Assembly: GCA_009731375.1 (NCBI GenBank)
Contig: BJOX01000108.1
Location: forward strand, 892,148-930,396
Direction of reading: 5' to 3'
DNA from: Paulinella micropora
Taxonomy: Eukaryota > Cercozoa > Imbricatea > Euglyphida
DNA length: 38,249 nucleotides
The position numbers and the translations under genes were made by a program. Below, piece after piece: positions 1 to 8,677 of the stretch. The notes under the pieces were generated by a model that ran no database searches, was not told the origin of the DNA, and saw only the letters and a program-made list of their open reading frames with translations. Within the stretch, counting starts at the first letter, position 1, and every line of letters begins with the position of its first letter.

Positions 1-1
1 G

Positions 2-580
2 CTCCCAAGTGACCTGGTGACAGAAGTCCTGGCCTGGCTCGGCCCGGGCGAACAGGCGCGCTCGGTGGCCTACCTCCGGCGCTACACGAACTGCTTCATT
101 CGCACCAGGCCAAGGAAGCGGCGCAAGGCTGTGGCTGAAGCGCACACAGAGTTCGAGGGCCTGCGCCGCCTGCTCAACACGACTCTTTCCTTCAAGATCA
201 AGAACTTCAACATGCTGCTGGACCGCGTGGAAAAGAAAGCAGACAAGATCTGCTTCGAGTGCCTGTCTGCGATCTACTCACAGAACCTGTGCACCGAACA
301 CTTTTGTGCCAAACACCGCCATGAACTGGTGACACTCCCGGAGGCCGTCAGGGCGCTGGGCCGGACTTCTTACCCTGCCAGACGGGACAGGCGCGAACAA
401 ACGGTCGTGCTGGCCTATGTGCCAACGTTTCACTTCCTAGAGGCGTACCGGCGCACCGGCTGGGAGGTAGTGCAGCGAAACAAGTGGGAGCGCTTCCTGT
501 GGCGGACCGGGGCCTTCGAGACCGGCCTGCTCTTTCTGCCTCGTTTCAATGCTAGCCTTTATTATACAACACACGACTAA
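2..580 (+). CDS. F-box-like protein with Cys/His-rich middle, 5' partial
   Basis: The frame is open from position 2 and runs off the left edge, so the true start is outside the window. The GTG at 17 is only an internal codon. The first visible residues (LPSDLVTEVLAWLGPGEQAR) fit the start of an F-box: a Leu-Pro pair followed by alternating hydrophobics. In the F-box family this segment binds Skp1 of SCF ubiquitin ligases, and many large DNA viruses carry such adaptors. Residues from about 80 to 105 hold several Cys and His (CFEC, LCTEHFC, KHRH) that could bind zinc. The rest is not recognised. The gene ends two bases from the end of the convergent gene on the minus strand. It is GC-rich like its neighbours. 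Coding status is fairly sure; the F-box reading is tentative because only the edge of the domain is visible. Confidence 0.6.
   Translation, partial: LPSDLVTEVLAWLGPGEQARSVAYLRRYTNCFIRTRPRKRRKAVAEAHTEFEGLRRLLNTTLSFKIKNFNMLLDRVEKKADKICFECLSAIYSQNLCTEHFCAKHRHELVTLPEAVRALGRTSYPARRDRREQTVVLAYVPTFHFLEAYRRTGWEVVQRNKWERFLWRTGAFETGLLFLPRFNASLYYTTHD
558..563 (-). terminator. AATAAA poly(A) signal for the 582-1169 gene
   Basis: TTTATT on the plus strand reads AATAAA on the minus strand, about 20 bases beyond the stop at 582. Similar signals follow the PCNA-like and polymerase-helicase genes, which supports eukaryote-type mRNA ends for this element. Confidence 0.45.
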
Positions 581-581
581 T

Positions 582-1169
582 TTAAAAAAACTTGTGTACG
601 TAACCTTCAGACAAATCGACCCAACCTTCTTCGCCATGCTGTCCTTGATCTGTAAGTGGCTCTTCTTCGCTCCCGCTGAACTCGTATTCGGGCAGGGGCG
701 ACAGCAGCGGTCCCCATGTCTCAATTTCGGCCAGGACCGCAATTGTAGTCTGTGCCTCGTTCGCAGCCGGGAGGAGGGTTTCTGCTGTGTCTGGTCCCAC
801 CTCAGCCAAAATTGCCGAAGCGTCGACGATGCTTTGGCCATCGCGCGTGAGAGCGGGGATGACTTCTACAAGGGGCTGATCTCGCGGCCGGAGGACTGTC
901 CCAGGGGCTGATCGCGTTTTGCGGCCAAAATCGTGCACCAGTGAAGCAACGATGTCTGCGGCCACCTGCGGTTTTGCAACCCACGTCCCGTCCTTGCGCC
1001 CTCCGCGGTTCTTGAAGACATGTCGTTGTGCGCTTTCTTTTTTGAACGGCCACAGCTCAAAGTGTCGTTTTACAAGGGCCGCGCAGCGGCTGCGGTCCCA
1101 GCCATATTTCTGGTGGACGGCGTCCACCAGCGAAATTTCTCCAAAGGGCGTGGTCCTGATGGTCGTCAT
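582..1169 (-). CDS. Small protein, possible viral KilA-N/Bro-like DNA-binding domain
   Basis: The protein has 195 residues from the ATG at 1169. The frame is open to 1244, but the extra 25 residues start on a non-preferred codon and cover a T-rich promoter-like motif, so I prefer 1169. The N-terminal 75 residues (beginning MTTIRTTPFGEISLVDAV) have the layout of small DNA-binding domains of viral regulators: short strands, a helix with W and F, then a Gly-rich FKNRGGRKDG turn and a final helix. KilA-N or Bro-N would be the nearest named families, but I cannot confirm either. The C-terminal half is acidic and ends in EEGWVDLSEGY. An AATAAA on this strand lies about 20 bases past the stop, inside the end of the convergent gene. 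Its function is unknown and could be regulatory. Confidence 0.55.
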   Translation of the reverse strand: MTTIRTTPFGEISLVDAVHQKYGWDRSRCAALVKRHFELWPFKKESAQRHVFKNRGGRKDGTWVAKPQVAADIVASLVHDFGRKTRSAPGTVLRPRDQPLVEVIPALTRDGQSIVDASAILAEVGPDTAETLLPAANEAQTTIAVLAEIETWGPLLSPLPEYEFSGSEEEPLTDQGQHGEEGWVDLSEGYVHKFF

Positions 1170-1216
1170 GTTTTTGACTTCTTGTCTTCGCTTCGAGACA
1201 AGTTCTAAGCTGGTCA

Positions 1217-1231
1217 CGCTAGGTAAAAAAG
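1217..1231 (-). promoter_or_regulatory. T-rich promoter-like motif (CTTTTTTACCTAGCG)
   Basis: On the minus strand this reads CTTTTTTACCTAGCG, about 50 bases before the ATG at 1169. Close relatives lie before the PCNA-like gene (5503-5520) and the polymerase-helicase gene (13162-13182). I infer a shared viral promoter element. No start site can be seen. Confidence 0.3.
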
Positions 1232-1296
1232 TAACCGACGGCACGCGGAGAAACGGCTTTCTAGAAGATCTATTTACCCGGCCGGGACCACTCGAT

Positions 1297-3468
1297 TTAA
1301 ATCAGCTCAGCAAACATTGTGCTCAATTGTTCCGGCGGCGCCGACCTGTCCAGCAGGTCGCTGACTAGGCTGGCGAAACGGGTGGCCGGGGCGGCCGGGA
1401 AAGTGTGCTGGTGCGGCCCGCGCCAGAACGCCGGGTCCTTCAGCCTGGCCAGGTTCTCCGCCTTGTGCAGGTTAAAAAAGGCGACAGCTCTCCTTTTCAA
1501 GGCCTCGTGCTTGGTCTCGTGCTCGGCCGCGGCCGGCGGTGGCGGCGGCGCGGGCCGTGGCAGAGCGCCCAGCGCCTCCCGGTACTGGGCCGCCAGCCTG
1601 CTCGACTGCAGCATCAGGTCCTGGATCAGTTTCTTGACGTTCACGTCCGTCACCGTGTCGAGCAGCGGGGTCTCGCGCCGCACAAGAAACACCGTTTGAT
1701 AGAAAAGCTGCGAGTTCAGGTCCTGATTCGCGTGCGCCAACACTCGGCTCAAAAACAGCGGCCTGCTGACCAGGGAGCCTTCGCCATACAACGCATAGGC
1801 TACTTCACCGTAGAGTGCGCGGAGCAGGTGTTTGTTGCCCAAGGGCTTGTCTTTTTTGCCAGTAAAGTCTGAGTAGTGCTTCATGAGGTAGTCAAAGCAT
1901 CGTTCTAGGCCTGCTCCGTTCAGCACGGTCATGGCCTCGGCGTTGCCTAGCGCGGCCACTGCGCTCGTGCCGGCGGGCCGGTCCAGGACGCGCTTCGCCC
2001 AGGCGGAGACGGCGGCAGTCTTTTGCTTCTTCTTCTTGGGCTGCTGCGGCGGCGGCAGGTCGGCGGCCGAAGTGTAGTCGGACGGCGGGCGGTCGGCCGG
2101 CTTGAGTTTCTGGCCGCCCGAGTTGAGTGCGCGGTACTCGAGGTGTCTGTCTATGAGCGCGCGCATGTGCCTAAAGATCTGCAGGATGCCGTTGGTGTCG
2201 GCAGTCAGCAGACCAATCGGTTTGGGCACGGCCGCCAGCGTCCATTCTCCGCTGTCGTCCTCCGGTGGGTCGTAGGTCAGCCAGCCCTTCTTGGCTTGGC
2301 CTCGCTGTGAGACGTGGCGGCTGAGCGCGATGCTGGAGAAGACCCTTTCCTGTTGCTGCTTTTCGTCCAGCGCTTCCAAGTCAGAAAACTTGACTACCTC
2401 GACCCCTCGCATGCCCAGCGCGGCCATCAGGAAAACCGCCTCCAGCCCCCACAAGGGCCTGTCCGGCGCGGGCAGAAAAGGCGAGTCAGGGGCCTGGTGC
2501 ACGCCCGCGCTCTCCGCCAGCAGGGCCTGATACAGCGAGTCGAGCCAAGCCAGCCAGGTCTCCTCGTGGATGGCGTGTTGGTGCTCCATCTTTTCGGTCC
2601 GGTTTTCTTTCGTTCTTTTCGCCGTGCCGGCGCTCATGTTCGGGTCGCTGAACAACCCGTTCTGCAGCACGAAGCGCGCGACCTCCAGCCCAAAGGGGGT
2701 CTGCAGGTTGCCCTTGGCGTCCTCGCCACCGAGCAGCCACTGCCTGAATTCAGTGTAGCTCTGGTGCCTGGTCTTGGCGCCGGGAGCTACCGCGTCCACC
2801 AGGTCATTGAGCACTTTCGCGTAGCTAAGGACGTCGTCGGGGTAGCGCAAGAACATCCGGCAGTGCGCGAGCAGGCAGTCACGGAGCGGTTTCGTGTTGC
2901 CGTCGCAGCCTTCGACCGAGCCCTCGTGCGGGCCGTAGAGGGCCTGCCTGAACGTCAGTTCGCCGCCCTCCCAGTCGTCGCCGGTGGGCAGCCGGCGGAG
3001 GTCGTCGCTCACCCGAAAGGCCGCGCGCCCTCCTTCGTTCGAGGTGAAAAAGGACCCAGAGCCCTGCAAGCCCGTGTGGGTCTTCCGGAGGAAATCGCCC
3101 ACCCGCATCTTGCTGTTCTTGGGAAAGATAAAGTAGTCGCCCCAGTGCTCCGTCCAAAACTCGATAATTCCCTCCAGCTCGGCCGAGCGCTCGAAGCGCG
3201 ACGCGTCCACCCCGAGCGCGGACAGGCGGACCCTGCCCAGCAGCGCCTGGTACTGCTTGGCCGAGAGCTTCACGAGCTTGTCGAGGCCCGCCACAAACGA
3301 CGACCGGTGCTTGCGCCAGACAGTGGCAGTAAACTTGACGGACGGCAGCCCTCGGGCAAGGGAAACTCCCGCCTTCTTGCCCCACGCGGCGAGCTCGCCG
3401 TGGCCCGGCGCCACTTTGACGTCCGGCTTCGCGATCTCTTTCCGCTCCGTGGCGTGCAGCGTGTCCAT
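1297..3468 (-). CDS. Protelomerase-like tyrosine recombinase
   Basis: The protein has 723 residues from an ATG at 3468, preceded by an AT-rich leader. Family knowledge: protelomerases (TelN, TelK, TelA, ResT) cut palindromic sites in replicated DNA and seal the ends as covalently closed hairpins. They are tyrosine recombinases with a long N-terminal region. Seen here: box I around residues 347-360 (FLMAALGMRGVEVVKF, Arg354); a lysine-bearing segment near 393; box II KHLLRALYGEVAYALY (Lys546, Arg550); His579 in VLAHA; and candidate nucleophile Tyr590 in QLFY. The RALY and QLxY contexts are what point to protelomerases rather than ordinary integrases. A Pro/Lys-rich insert (about 450-500) makes box I to box II longer than in phage enzymes, and His to Tyr spacing is 11 instead of the usual 9. 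The C-terminal tail is Ala/Pro-rich and then helical. A plain integrase-type recombinase remains possible. Confidence 0.6.
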   Translation of the reverse strand: MDTLHATERKEIAKPDVKVAPGHGELAAWGKKAGVSLARGLPSVKFTATVWRKHRSSFVAGLDKLVKLSAKQYQALLGRVRLSALGVDASRFERSAELEGIIEFWTEHWGDYFIFPKNSKMRVGDFLRKTHTGLQGSGSFFTSNEGGRAAFRVSDDLRRLPTGDDWEGGELTFRQALYGPHEGSVEGCDGNTKPLRDCLLAHCRMFLRYPDDVLSYAKVLNDLVDAVAPGAKTRHQSYTEFRQWLLGGEDAKGNLQTPFGLEVARFVLQNGLFSDPNMSAGTAKRTKENRTEKMEHQHAIHEETWLAWLDSLYQALLAESAGVHQAPDSPFLPAPDRPLWGLEAVFLMAALGMRGVEVVKFSDLEALDEKQQQERVFSSIALSRHVSQRGQAKKGWLTYDPPEDDSGEWTLAAVPKPIGLLTADTNGILQIFRHMRALIDRHLEYRALNSGGQKLKPADRPPSDYTSAADLPPPQQPKKKKQKTAAVSAWAKRVLDRPAGTSAVAALGNAEAMTVLNGAGLERCFDYLMKHYSDFTGKKDKPLGNKHLLRALYGEVAYALYGEGSLVSRPLFLSRVLAHANQDLNSQLFYQTVFLVRRETPLLDTVTDVNVKKLIQDLMLQSSRLAAQYREALGALPRPAPPPPPAAAEHETKHEALKRRAVAFFNLHKAENLARLKDPAFWRGPHQHTFPAAPATRFASLVSDLLDRSAPPEQLSTMFAELI

Positions 3469-3513
3469 CGTGTTTTCTGTTAATATGGCTACCCTCCTTT
3501 TTTTACTCAGTGA

Positions 3514-4110
3514 TTAAAATCGAGAGGATTTAAATCCACCATGCACAGCAGTCGCGCGACGCGCCTTCTTCCGTTTTTTGCGGAGCGGCTTGGAGCCGAG
3601 AAGATGGCTCTCTCTCGGCCTGGCGTTGCCGTCGGGCGGGGTCAGCAGGTTGCCGGTGATGGGTAAAAAGGGAAAGTTCAGTGTCTGGCAGATGGCTGCC
3701 CAGATCGCCGTCTGCCGGTGCCTGCTTTCGCTCTGCAAGAGTGGCGGCACGCGCGCGGCGAGCGCGGGCTGTTGCATGAGTTCTAGCAGTGCTCTGAGGA
3801 GCGAAGAATAATTGATAAAGCAGACACGGGACCAACCGAAACGGAGATTGAGCAGCGCCCTCACCGTCGGCCACGCCCCGTCCACGCGACGGAACAGCGT
3901 CTCGAGGTCTCGGAGCACTTCGCGGGTGGGCTCGGCCCCGCGCGTCAGCCTGTCCTTCGAGCCGCCGAGAAGATAAGCGAGGCAAGCCGCTCGGTCCAGC
4001 GAAAGTGGGCCGAGACGACTCTTTTTGAACAGATAGATCAACTTCAACGGGGTAATCTCCGTGCCATTCACTCTCCACTTGTGGCAGAGATCTCTCGCCA
4101 GCTGCAGCAA
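3514..4110 (-). CDS. Unknown basic-tailed protein, start codon not found
   Basis: About 198 residues are visible with clear protein character: alternating helices, conserved-looking stretches such as LNLRFGWSRVCFINYSSLL and LNFPFLPITGNLLTPPDG, and a very basic C-terminus (LRKKRKKARRAT) that could bind nucleic acid or serve nuclear import. I do not recognise the family. The frame is open upstream to a stop at 4192-4194, but no ATG occurs in it. The coordinate 4110 marks a TTG codon only. The gene's N-terminus may be lost, out of frame, or joined by splicing. It follows the recombinase on the same strand with a 45-base gap, so co-expression is possible. An alternative frame from 4162 is rich in Arg, Ala and Pro and looks like a shadow. 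Confidence 0.5.
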   Translation of the reverse strand: MLQLARDLCHKWRVNGTEITPLKLIYLFKKSRLGPLSLDRAACLAYLLGGSKDRLTRGAEPTREVLRDLETLFRRVDGAWPTVRALLNLRFGWSRVCFINYSSLLRALLELMQQPALAARVPPLLQSESRHRQTAIWAAICQTLNFPFLPITGNLLTPPDGNARPRESHLLGSKPLRKKRKKARRATAVHGGFKSSRF

Positions 4111-4125
4111 GGCCTGGCTGACTAG

Positions 4126-4527
4126 GACGGGAGGTGGTTCGAGCTTCCCGTGGCGTACGCACCCGTCAAGGGCTACCTGTACGTCTTCGGCCTATTTTGT
4201 ACGCCGGCCTGTGCATGGGCCTTTGTCAGCTACGGCGTGCCGGAATCTCTGCGCTCACAGGCCGGAGACCTGCTTCACTCTTTTCTGCGCCTGAATCTCA
4301 GGCAGCAACTGATACGACCAGCCCCGGCAAGGTGGGAGTTGCTCGAGTACGGGGTTACCATGACCATTTCGGAATTCCGGCAGGTAGGAGGGGTCCGGGA
4401 CTGGGTGCTGCCACTAGCCAAGAGACAGCCAACACAGAAACACTTTATTGGGCCTAACCAAGGCAAAGCCTACGTCATCAAGCGCCTTTCGCGGCTTCCG
4501 GGACTGCGCCTACTTTCTGCTTCTTGA
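4126..4527 (+). CDS. Possible small ORF, opposing the unknown basic protein and the clamp gene
   Basis: An open frame of about 130 codons runs from just after a TAG at 4123-4125. It has no ATG near its beginning; the first GTG is at 4150. The predicted product starts with a hydrophobic, aromatic stretch (VAYAPVKGYLYVFGLFCTP) that could be a membrane or signal segment, and continues with ordinary-looking composition (LLHSFLRLNLRQQLI). Its 3' end overlaps the end of the PCNA-like gene by about 50 bases on the opposite strand. I do not recognise it. The lack of ATG in both this frame and the diverging frame at 3514-4110 suggests a lost or damaged shared start region. It could also be a chance ORF. 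Confidence 0.3.
   Translation, partial: DGRWFELPVAYAPVKGYLYVFGLFCTPACAWAFVSYGVPESLRSQAGDLLHSFLRLNLRQQLIRPAPARWELLEYGVTMTISEFRQVGGVRDWVLPLAKRQPTQKHFIGPNQGKAYVIKRLSRLPGLRLLSAS
4444..4449 (-). terminator. AATAAA poly(A) signal of the PCNA-like gene
   Basis: TTTATT on the plus strand is AATAAA on the minus strand, about 30 bases beyond the stop codon at 4478. Position and strand fit the 3' end of the sliding clamp mRNA. Confidence 0.5.
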
Positions 4528-5479
4528 CGCGCGCGGACGAAGAAGCCTGTTTGTTCTTCCTCTTAATCACCTTTGGCACGCACCCGCTCTCCTGCCGCTC
4601 GAGCAACTCGGGCGGCTCGACCGTAGGTTGCTCTTCTTCTTCGGCAGCGGCGCTCGACGAGATGATGGCGAATTTCAGGTAGCTCGCACCACGGCTAAAC
4701 ACCAGCACGAGCGGCCCGTCCTTGTTGAGCCCGAGCATCACGCGCCCCTTCTTGCGTTCCTGGAAACTCGAGGCCTTGAGGATCTTCTTGACTGTGTCCA
4801 GCGAATAGAAAAGCCCGTCGCCTGCCTGGCCGGTCGGGTCGGCACGCATCTTGGGCCGCTCGACTTCGGTGTGCGAAACGACCCCTGACAAGTAAGTGCT
4901 GCTCTTAGAGCGCTGTTCCGAGACGTCGAGCAAACAGGACTCGGTGACCAGTCGGTCGCCGGCGACGTAGAAGCGCGCGTGTGAGTTGGTCTTGTGGTGA
5001 TGCCTGGCCACCGCACACAGCGCGGTCGAGCTCACATCGGCTAGCTGGTCGCACCTGGTGGCGTTACCGTCCATCGCGACCATGTCCGCCGGCACGCGCA
5101 GGTTGGACAAGGCACTGCTGTGTTCAAAGCTGCGACCTTGGTTGAACATCTTGAGGTTCAACTGGTTGTCGTTGTCCAGCGAGAGCTCCAGGGTCATCTC
5201 GGGTCGGTACTGCGTGAGCCAGTTCGCGACTTCTTTGAGATCGATGCAAAACACGGCGCGTACCTTGCCAGAGCCAAACTGGACATAGTCGCCTTCGGCC
5301 CCTTCGGCGGAAAAGGGTACAGACAGCTCGGCGCTCACGCCGTCGGCGACGCCGACGAGCTCGAGGCCGGACGGCGAGGCATCGATTCTTGCCTCGAGCA
5401 GGACCGGTGCCAGACACTCGATCGCCCGGCGGAACGAAGGCCCGCCGCTCTTGGTGCGCCAGAGAAAGACTACGGACAT
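4478..5479 (-). CDS. PCNA-like DNA sliding clamp with extended basic tail
   Basis: The protein has 333 residues from the ATG at 5479 (MSVVFLWRTKSGG). A longer frame reaches 5581, but that part is low-complexity leader and overlaps the divergent promoter region. PCNA forms a ring around DNA and holds polymerases and repair enzymes. The first domain shows the usual helix and strands (FRRAIECLAPVLLEARID, then SGLELVGVADGVSAEL). The second domain ends with the typical GPLVLVF...YLKFAII strand pair near residue 270. Past it lies an extra tail of about 60 residues: acidic (AAAEEEEQP), then basic with nuclear-localisation-like clusters (KVIKRKNKQ, RVKKQK). Ordinary PCNA is about 260 residues. The gene diverges from the ssDNA-binding candidate across a 163-base intergenic region, which fits joint regulation of replication genes. 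Confidence 0.75.
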   Translation of the reverse strand: MSVVFLWRTKSGGPSFRRAIECLAPVLLEARIDASPSGLELVGVADGVSAELSVPFSAEGAEGDYVQFGSGKVRAVFCIDLKEVANWLTQYRPEMTLELSLDNDNQLNLKMFNQGRSFEHSSALSNLRVPADMVAMDGNATRCDQLADVSSTALCAVARHHHKTNSHARFYVAGDRLVTESCLLDVSEQRSKSSTYLSGVVSHTEVERPKMRADPTGQAGDGLFYSLDTVKKILKASSFQERKKGRVMLGLNKDGPLVLVFSRGASYLKFAIISSSAAAEEEEQPTVEPPELLERQESGCVPKVIKRKNKQASSSARVKKQKVGAVPEAAKGA

Positions 5480-5642
5480 TGATGGAGTTTGGGAAAGTGA
5501 GGGCGCAAAGGTAAAAAGAGGACCTAGCCCCTTTTCCAACCCATTTCCTTTTTTGGGTCCTCCTGATTTGAATTGGGTCACTTTAAATCGGGGCGAGTGG
5601 AGGGAGCATCCGCGCCCAGTGAGACACGCACAGAAAAGTCAA
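5480..5642. promoter_or_regulatory. Divergent promoter region of clamp and ssDNA-binding genes
   Basis: These 163 bases lie between two head-to-head genes. On the minus strand CTCTTTTTACCTTTGCGC (5503-5520) sits 24-41 bases before the clamp ATG and resembles motifs at 1217-1231 and 13162-13182. The plus-strand side is T-rich and then GC-rich, without a clear TATA box. The regulatory role is inferred from position. Confidence 0.4.
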
Positions 5643-6390
5643 ATGTCTGTTCAACTAATCAAGGGCACGGGCGCGAACGGCTGCAAGCAGCTGGCGGTCA
5701 GGTTCAACCCGGCCGAGGACCTGCCAAAGATTGTGCTAAAAGGCGAACCGCGCGCGGCTTATGGTTCTGTGTTCGCCAACGTCGTGTACGAAGGGAAAGC
5801 CCCAACTCTCTTGTTACCACCGTTGATCGTAGCCTGGGATCCTTCGAGCTTCCAGGACTCCAAGAAGGTGACGATCGACCTTTCCTTCCGCGAGGCCACG
5901 ACCCATTCCAGCGTGTTGGAGGCCTACCAGGTCCTCAGGGCCATTGATGAAAGAATGTGCGCGCTGGTCGTACAGGCCAGGTCCAAGCTGCTGCACCGTG
6001 AAAAGCAGCGGCCCTCTGGCTAAAACAGACGAGCAGATCAAGTCTTACTACCAGGCCTGTACCCGACCCCGCACCAGCGCCAAGAGCGACAGGGCGTGGC
6101 CCGCTCGCCTGAGCTGCACGCTGACGGGCGCCAAGATCCTGGGAGGAGAGGGAGACAACCAGTCGATTGCCAAGGGGGATGTAGTCAAATGCCTAATCCA
6201 GGTGACCACGTTGTGTTCGCGCCAGGAAAAAGTGTCGCTCGACTTCAAGATAGTCCAGCTGCGAAAGATCGCAGAAGGTCTGCCTTACCCGGACATTAGC
6301 CTGACCGAAGAAGAGGCCTTCGGTGTGTCGCTCAAGGAAGACTCGGGAGCGGACTCCAGTGCCATGCAAATCGAGGAAGAGTTTGTTTAA
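5643..6390 (+). CDS. Putative viral ssDNA-binding protein, interrupted by a +1 shift
   Basis: The gene starts at ATG 5643 and its first frame ends at 6023. A second frame, shifted by one base, is open from about 5944 to 6390 and clearly continues the same protein. The change of frame must lie between about 5945 and 6020. The total is about 248 residues. The layout matches the putative ssDNA-binding protein of algal nucleocytoviruses as I know it: a hydrophobic PTLLLPPLIVAWDP segment, a strand ending IDLSF, a helix RAIDERMCALVVQA, a Tyr-containing helix (QIKSYYQAC), later beta strands and an acidic C-terminus (SSAMQIEEEFV). Acidic tails are typical of ssDNA-binding proteins. Its position opposite the clamp supports a replication role. 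The identification rests on pattern memory; the coding call is stronger. The shift may be decay or a sequencing indel. Confidence 0.55.
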
Positions 6391-6411
6391 TTAAAAAAAA
6401 ACGAAAGAGAT

Positions 6412-8677
6412 TCAGGCTGCACAAACAGCACACTCGGCCGGTCCCAGGGCCTTGCTAGCGGCCTGGGTTCGTATGTAATACGTAGTTTTGAGACCGAGCT
6501 GCCAGGCGTAGAACAAAGCGCTGCTGACTCTGCGTTCAGTGGGATTTGTCACATGTAAGTTGAGCGACTGTGAACCGCACACAAAGGGGCCGCGGTCGGC
6601 CGCCAAGTGCAGCTGCAAGCGCAAGGGAATTTCCCATACAGTCTTGTAGATGTCTTTGATGTCTTGGGGCAGGTCGCATCTTTGCACGCTCCCGCCGTCG
6701 GCAATGATTTTATCGCGGAGCTGGTCGTTCCAGAGCCCGCGCTCTTTTAGTTCGCGCACCAGGTGTTTGTTCCACACGACGTGCTCGCCAGAGAGCACGC
6801 GGCGCACGAATACGTTTGAGTGGGCCGGTTCAAACGATTCAAAATTGCCCAGGATCTGAGCAGTCGTGGCAGTAGGCATTAATGCAATTAGCTGCGAGTT
6901 TCGTAGCACGTACTTGGTGATGCTCAGGCGGAGCGAGTCCCAGCGGTCGTCTGTCTGCTGCCTACCGGGCCACAGATCGAACTGCAGGAGCCCTTGGCTA
7001 GCGGGAGACCCGCCGAAATTCTTGTACGCGCCCTTCTCCTGTGCTAGTTCGCAAGAGGCCCATAATGCGGCGTAGTATAGCTCGTGTGCTATCTTGACAT
7101 TGAGCTTTTGTGTCTCTGTTGAATCCCATGGCATCTTGAGCAGAGCAAACACGTCGGCCAGGCCGTTGACACCAAGGGCCACCGGACGATACAAGAGGTT
7201 GCTGCGTCTGGCTTCCTCCGTGGGATAGTCTGTAATGTCGATGACGGTGTCGAGATTTCTGATTGCTACACGCACGCACGACCGCAACAGCTCGAAATCA
7301 AAGGACTTACGGTCATGTGAAACAAACATGGGCAGCGCAATGCTGGCCAAGTTACACACGCTGTGCTCGCCACACTCACCGCCTGAGCTGTACTGAATCA
7401 CTTCTGCACACAAATTGCTGCAGCGAATCGTGCCCAAGTTCTTTTGGTTCGACTTGGCATTCACCGCGTCCTTGTACATAATGTAAGGAACCCCGCCCGA
7501 CTCGATCTGTGCACGGCAGACGGCGCTCCAGAGCTCGCGCGCCTTGACGGTACGCCTCGCCAGGCCCAGCCTCTCGGCTCGTTTGTACTGAGACTCGAAC
7601 TCCCTGCCGTGGAGGGAATCTAAGTCACCCAAACCAGTTTCGTCCGGGCAGAAAAGACTCCAGTCCCCGTCATTCTCAACACGCTCCATAAACAGGTCTG
7701 GTACTGCCAGCCCTAGAAACAAGTCCCGGGCTCGCAGTTCTTCGGAGCCAGTGGTCTTTTTAAGGTCCAGCCACTCGACGACGTCGGGGTGATGTACAGG
7801 CAGGTAGACTGCGATCGCTCCCTTTCGCTTCCCGGCCTGATTTGAGTAGCGGGCGGTCTCGTTTAGCACTTTGCACAAGGAAACCACGCCATCGCTGTGC
7901 CCGCCCGTGCTGCGTATCAAGGAGCCCTTGGCCCTCACACAGCCGAGGTGCAGACCAATACCGCCGCCTCCCTTGCTGATAAGAGCAACATCTTTGATCG
8001 TGTCATATATCTCGCTCAGTGAGTCACCCTTAATCGGAAGCAAAAAGCAGCTAGAAAGCTGGCCCGCTCTTCTCAGCCCGCTGTTAAATAAGGTCGGACT
8101 CGCGTGAGTATAGAATTGCAATGACATGAGGTCGTAGGTTTCTTTGACGCGTTTCAGAGGATCTTTGGACTCGCGGCGGTGCAGGTGGACGGCCACGCGA
8201 AGCCACATGTACTGAGCAGTTTCGCACGGGAGGCCCTGGCTGTCTTTGAGCAGGTAAGATTTAAGCAGCGTTGAAAACCCGAAATAGTCATACAAATTGT
8301 CTCGACGAGCCTCGATCATGGCGTTTAGTTGCCCCGCGTTCTGGTCCACGAAGATGCTGTAAGCTGGCTCCATGCCCCACCTAAGCTTTTCCGTGCATTC
8401 GCTGAAGGTCGGCGGGCACTGCTTTGCGTGGTTGGAGACGAGGAGACGACCACCCAGCTCCCCGTACTGCGGGTGTTGAATCGCGAGCGACACACGTGCT
8501 CGCGGCCAGCGCGTCAAGTTCGCTCGTCTGCACGAGGTCGTACAGGACCGCCACGACGCGCTGGGACACAAGGACCGGGTCAACGGAGTGCAGGTCTTTG
8601 GACAAAGTAGCAGCTCTTTCCAATATTTTATCGAGCGAAATGGCTTGCTTAGTTCCATTTCTTTTGGTCACTTGCAT
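6412..8677 (-). CDS. Ribonucleotide reductase large subunit, class I, with a +1 interruption
   Basis: This enzyme reduces ribonucleoside diphosphates to deoxy forms and supplies dNTPs for viral DNA synthesis. It needs a small radical-bearing subunit, which is not in this window. The ATG at 8677 opens an ATP-cone domain (MQVTKRNGTKQAISLDKI). After roughly 60 residues the frame shifts by one base near 8490-8500, and the remaining domains run to 6412. Catalytic landmarks are present: SSCFLLP (first redox Cys, near 8048); SKGGGGIGL; NLCAE (Asn, radical Cys and Glu, near 7405-7416); the partner Cys in SVCNLASIAL (near 7355); and TYYIRT with the radical-transfer tyrosines near the end. The C-terminus ECAVCAA keeps the swinging-arm Cys pair. 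The total length, near 755 residues, is normal. The start overlaps the preceding membrane-protein gene by 10 bases, so the two are probably co-transcribed. Confidence 0.93.

Noticed and set aside
2314-3483. 389-codon plus-strand ORF
   Set aside because: Antisense shadow of the recombinase gene caused by high GC and few stops.
3530-4162. Alternative 210-codon minus frame
   Set aside because: Its composition (Arg, Ala, Pro, Ser) is that of a shifted frame in GC-rich DNA. The neighbouring frame has the better protein pattern.
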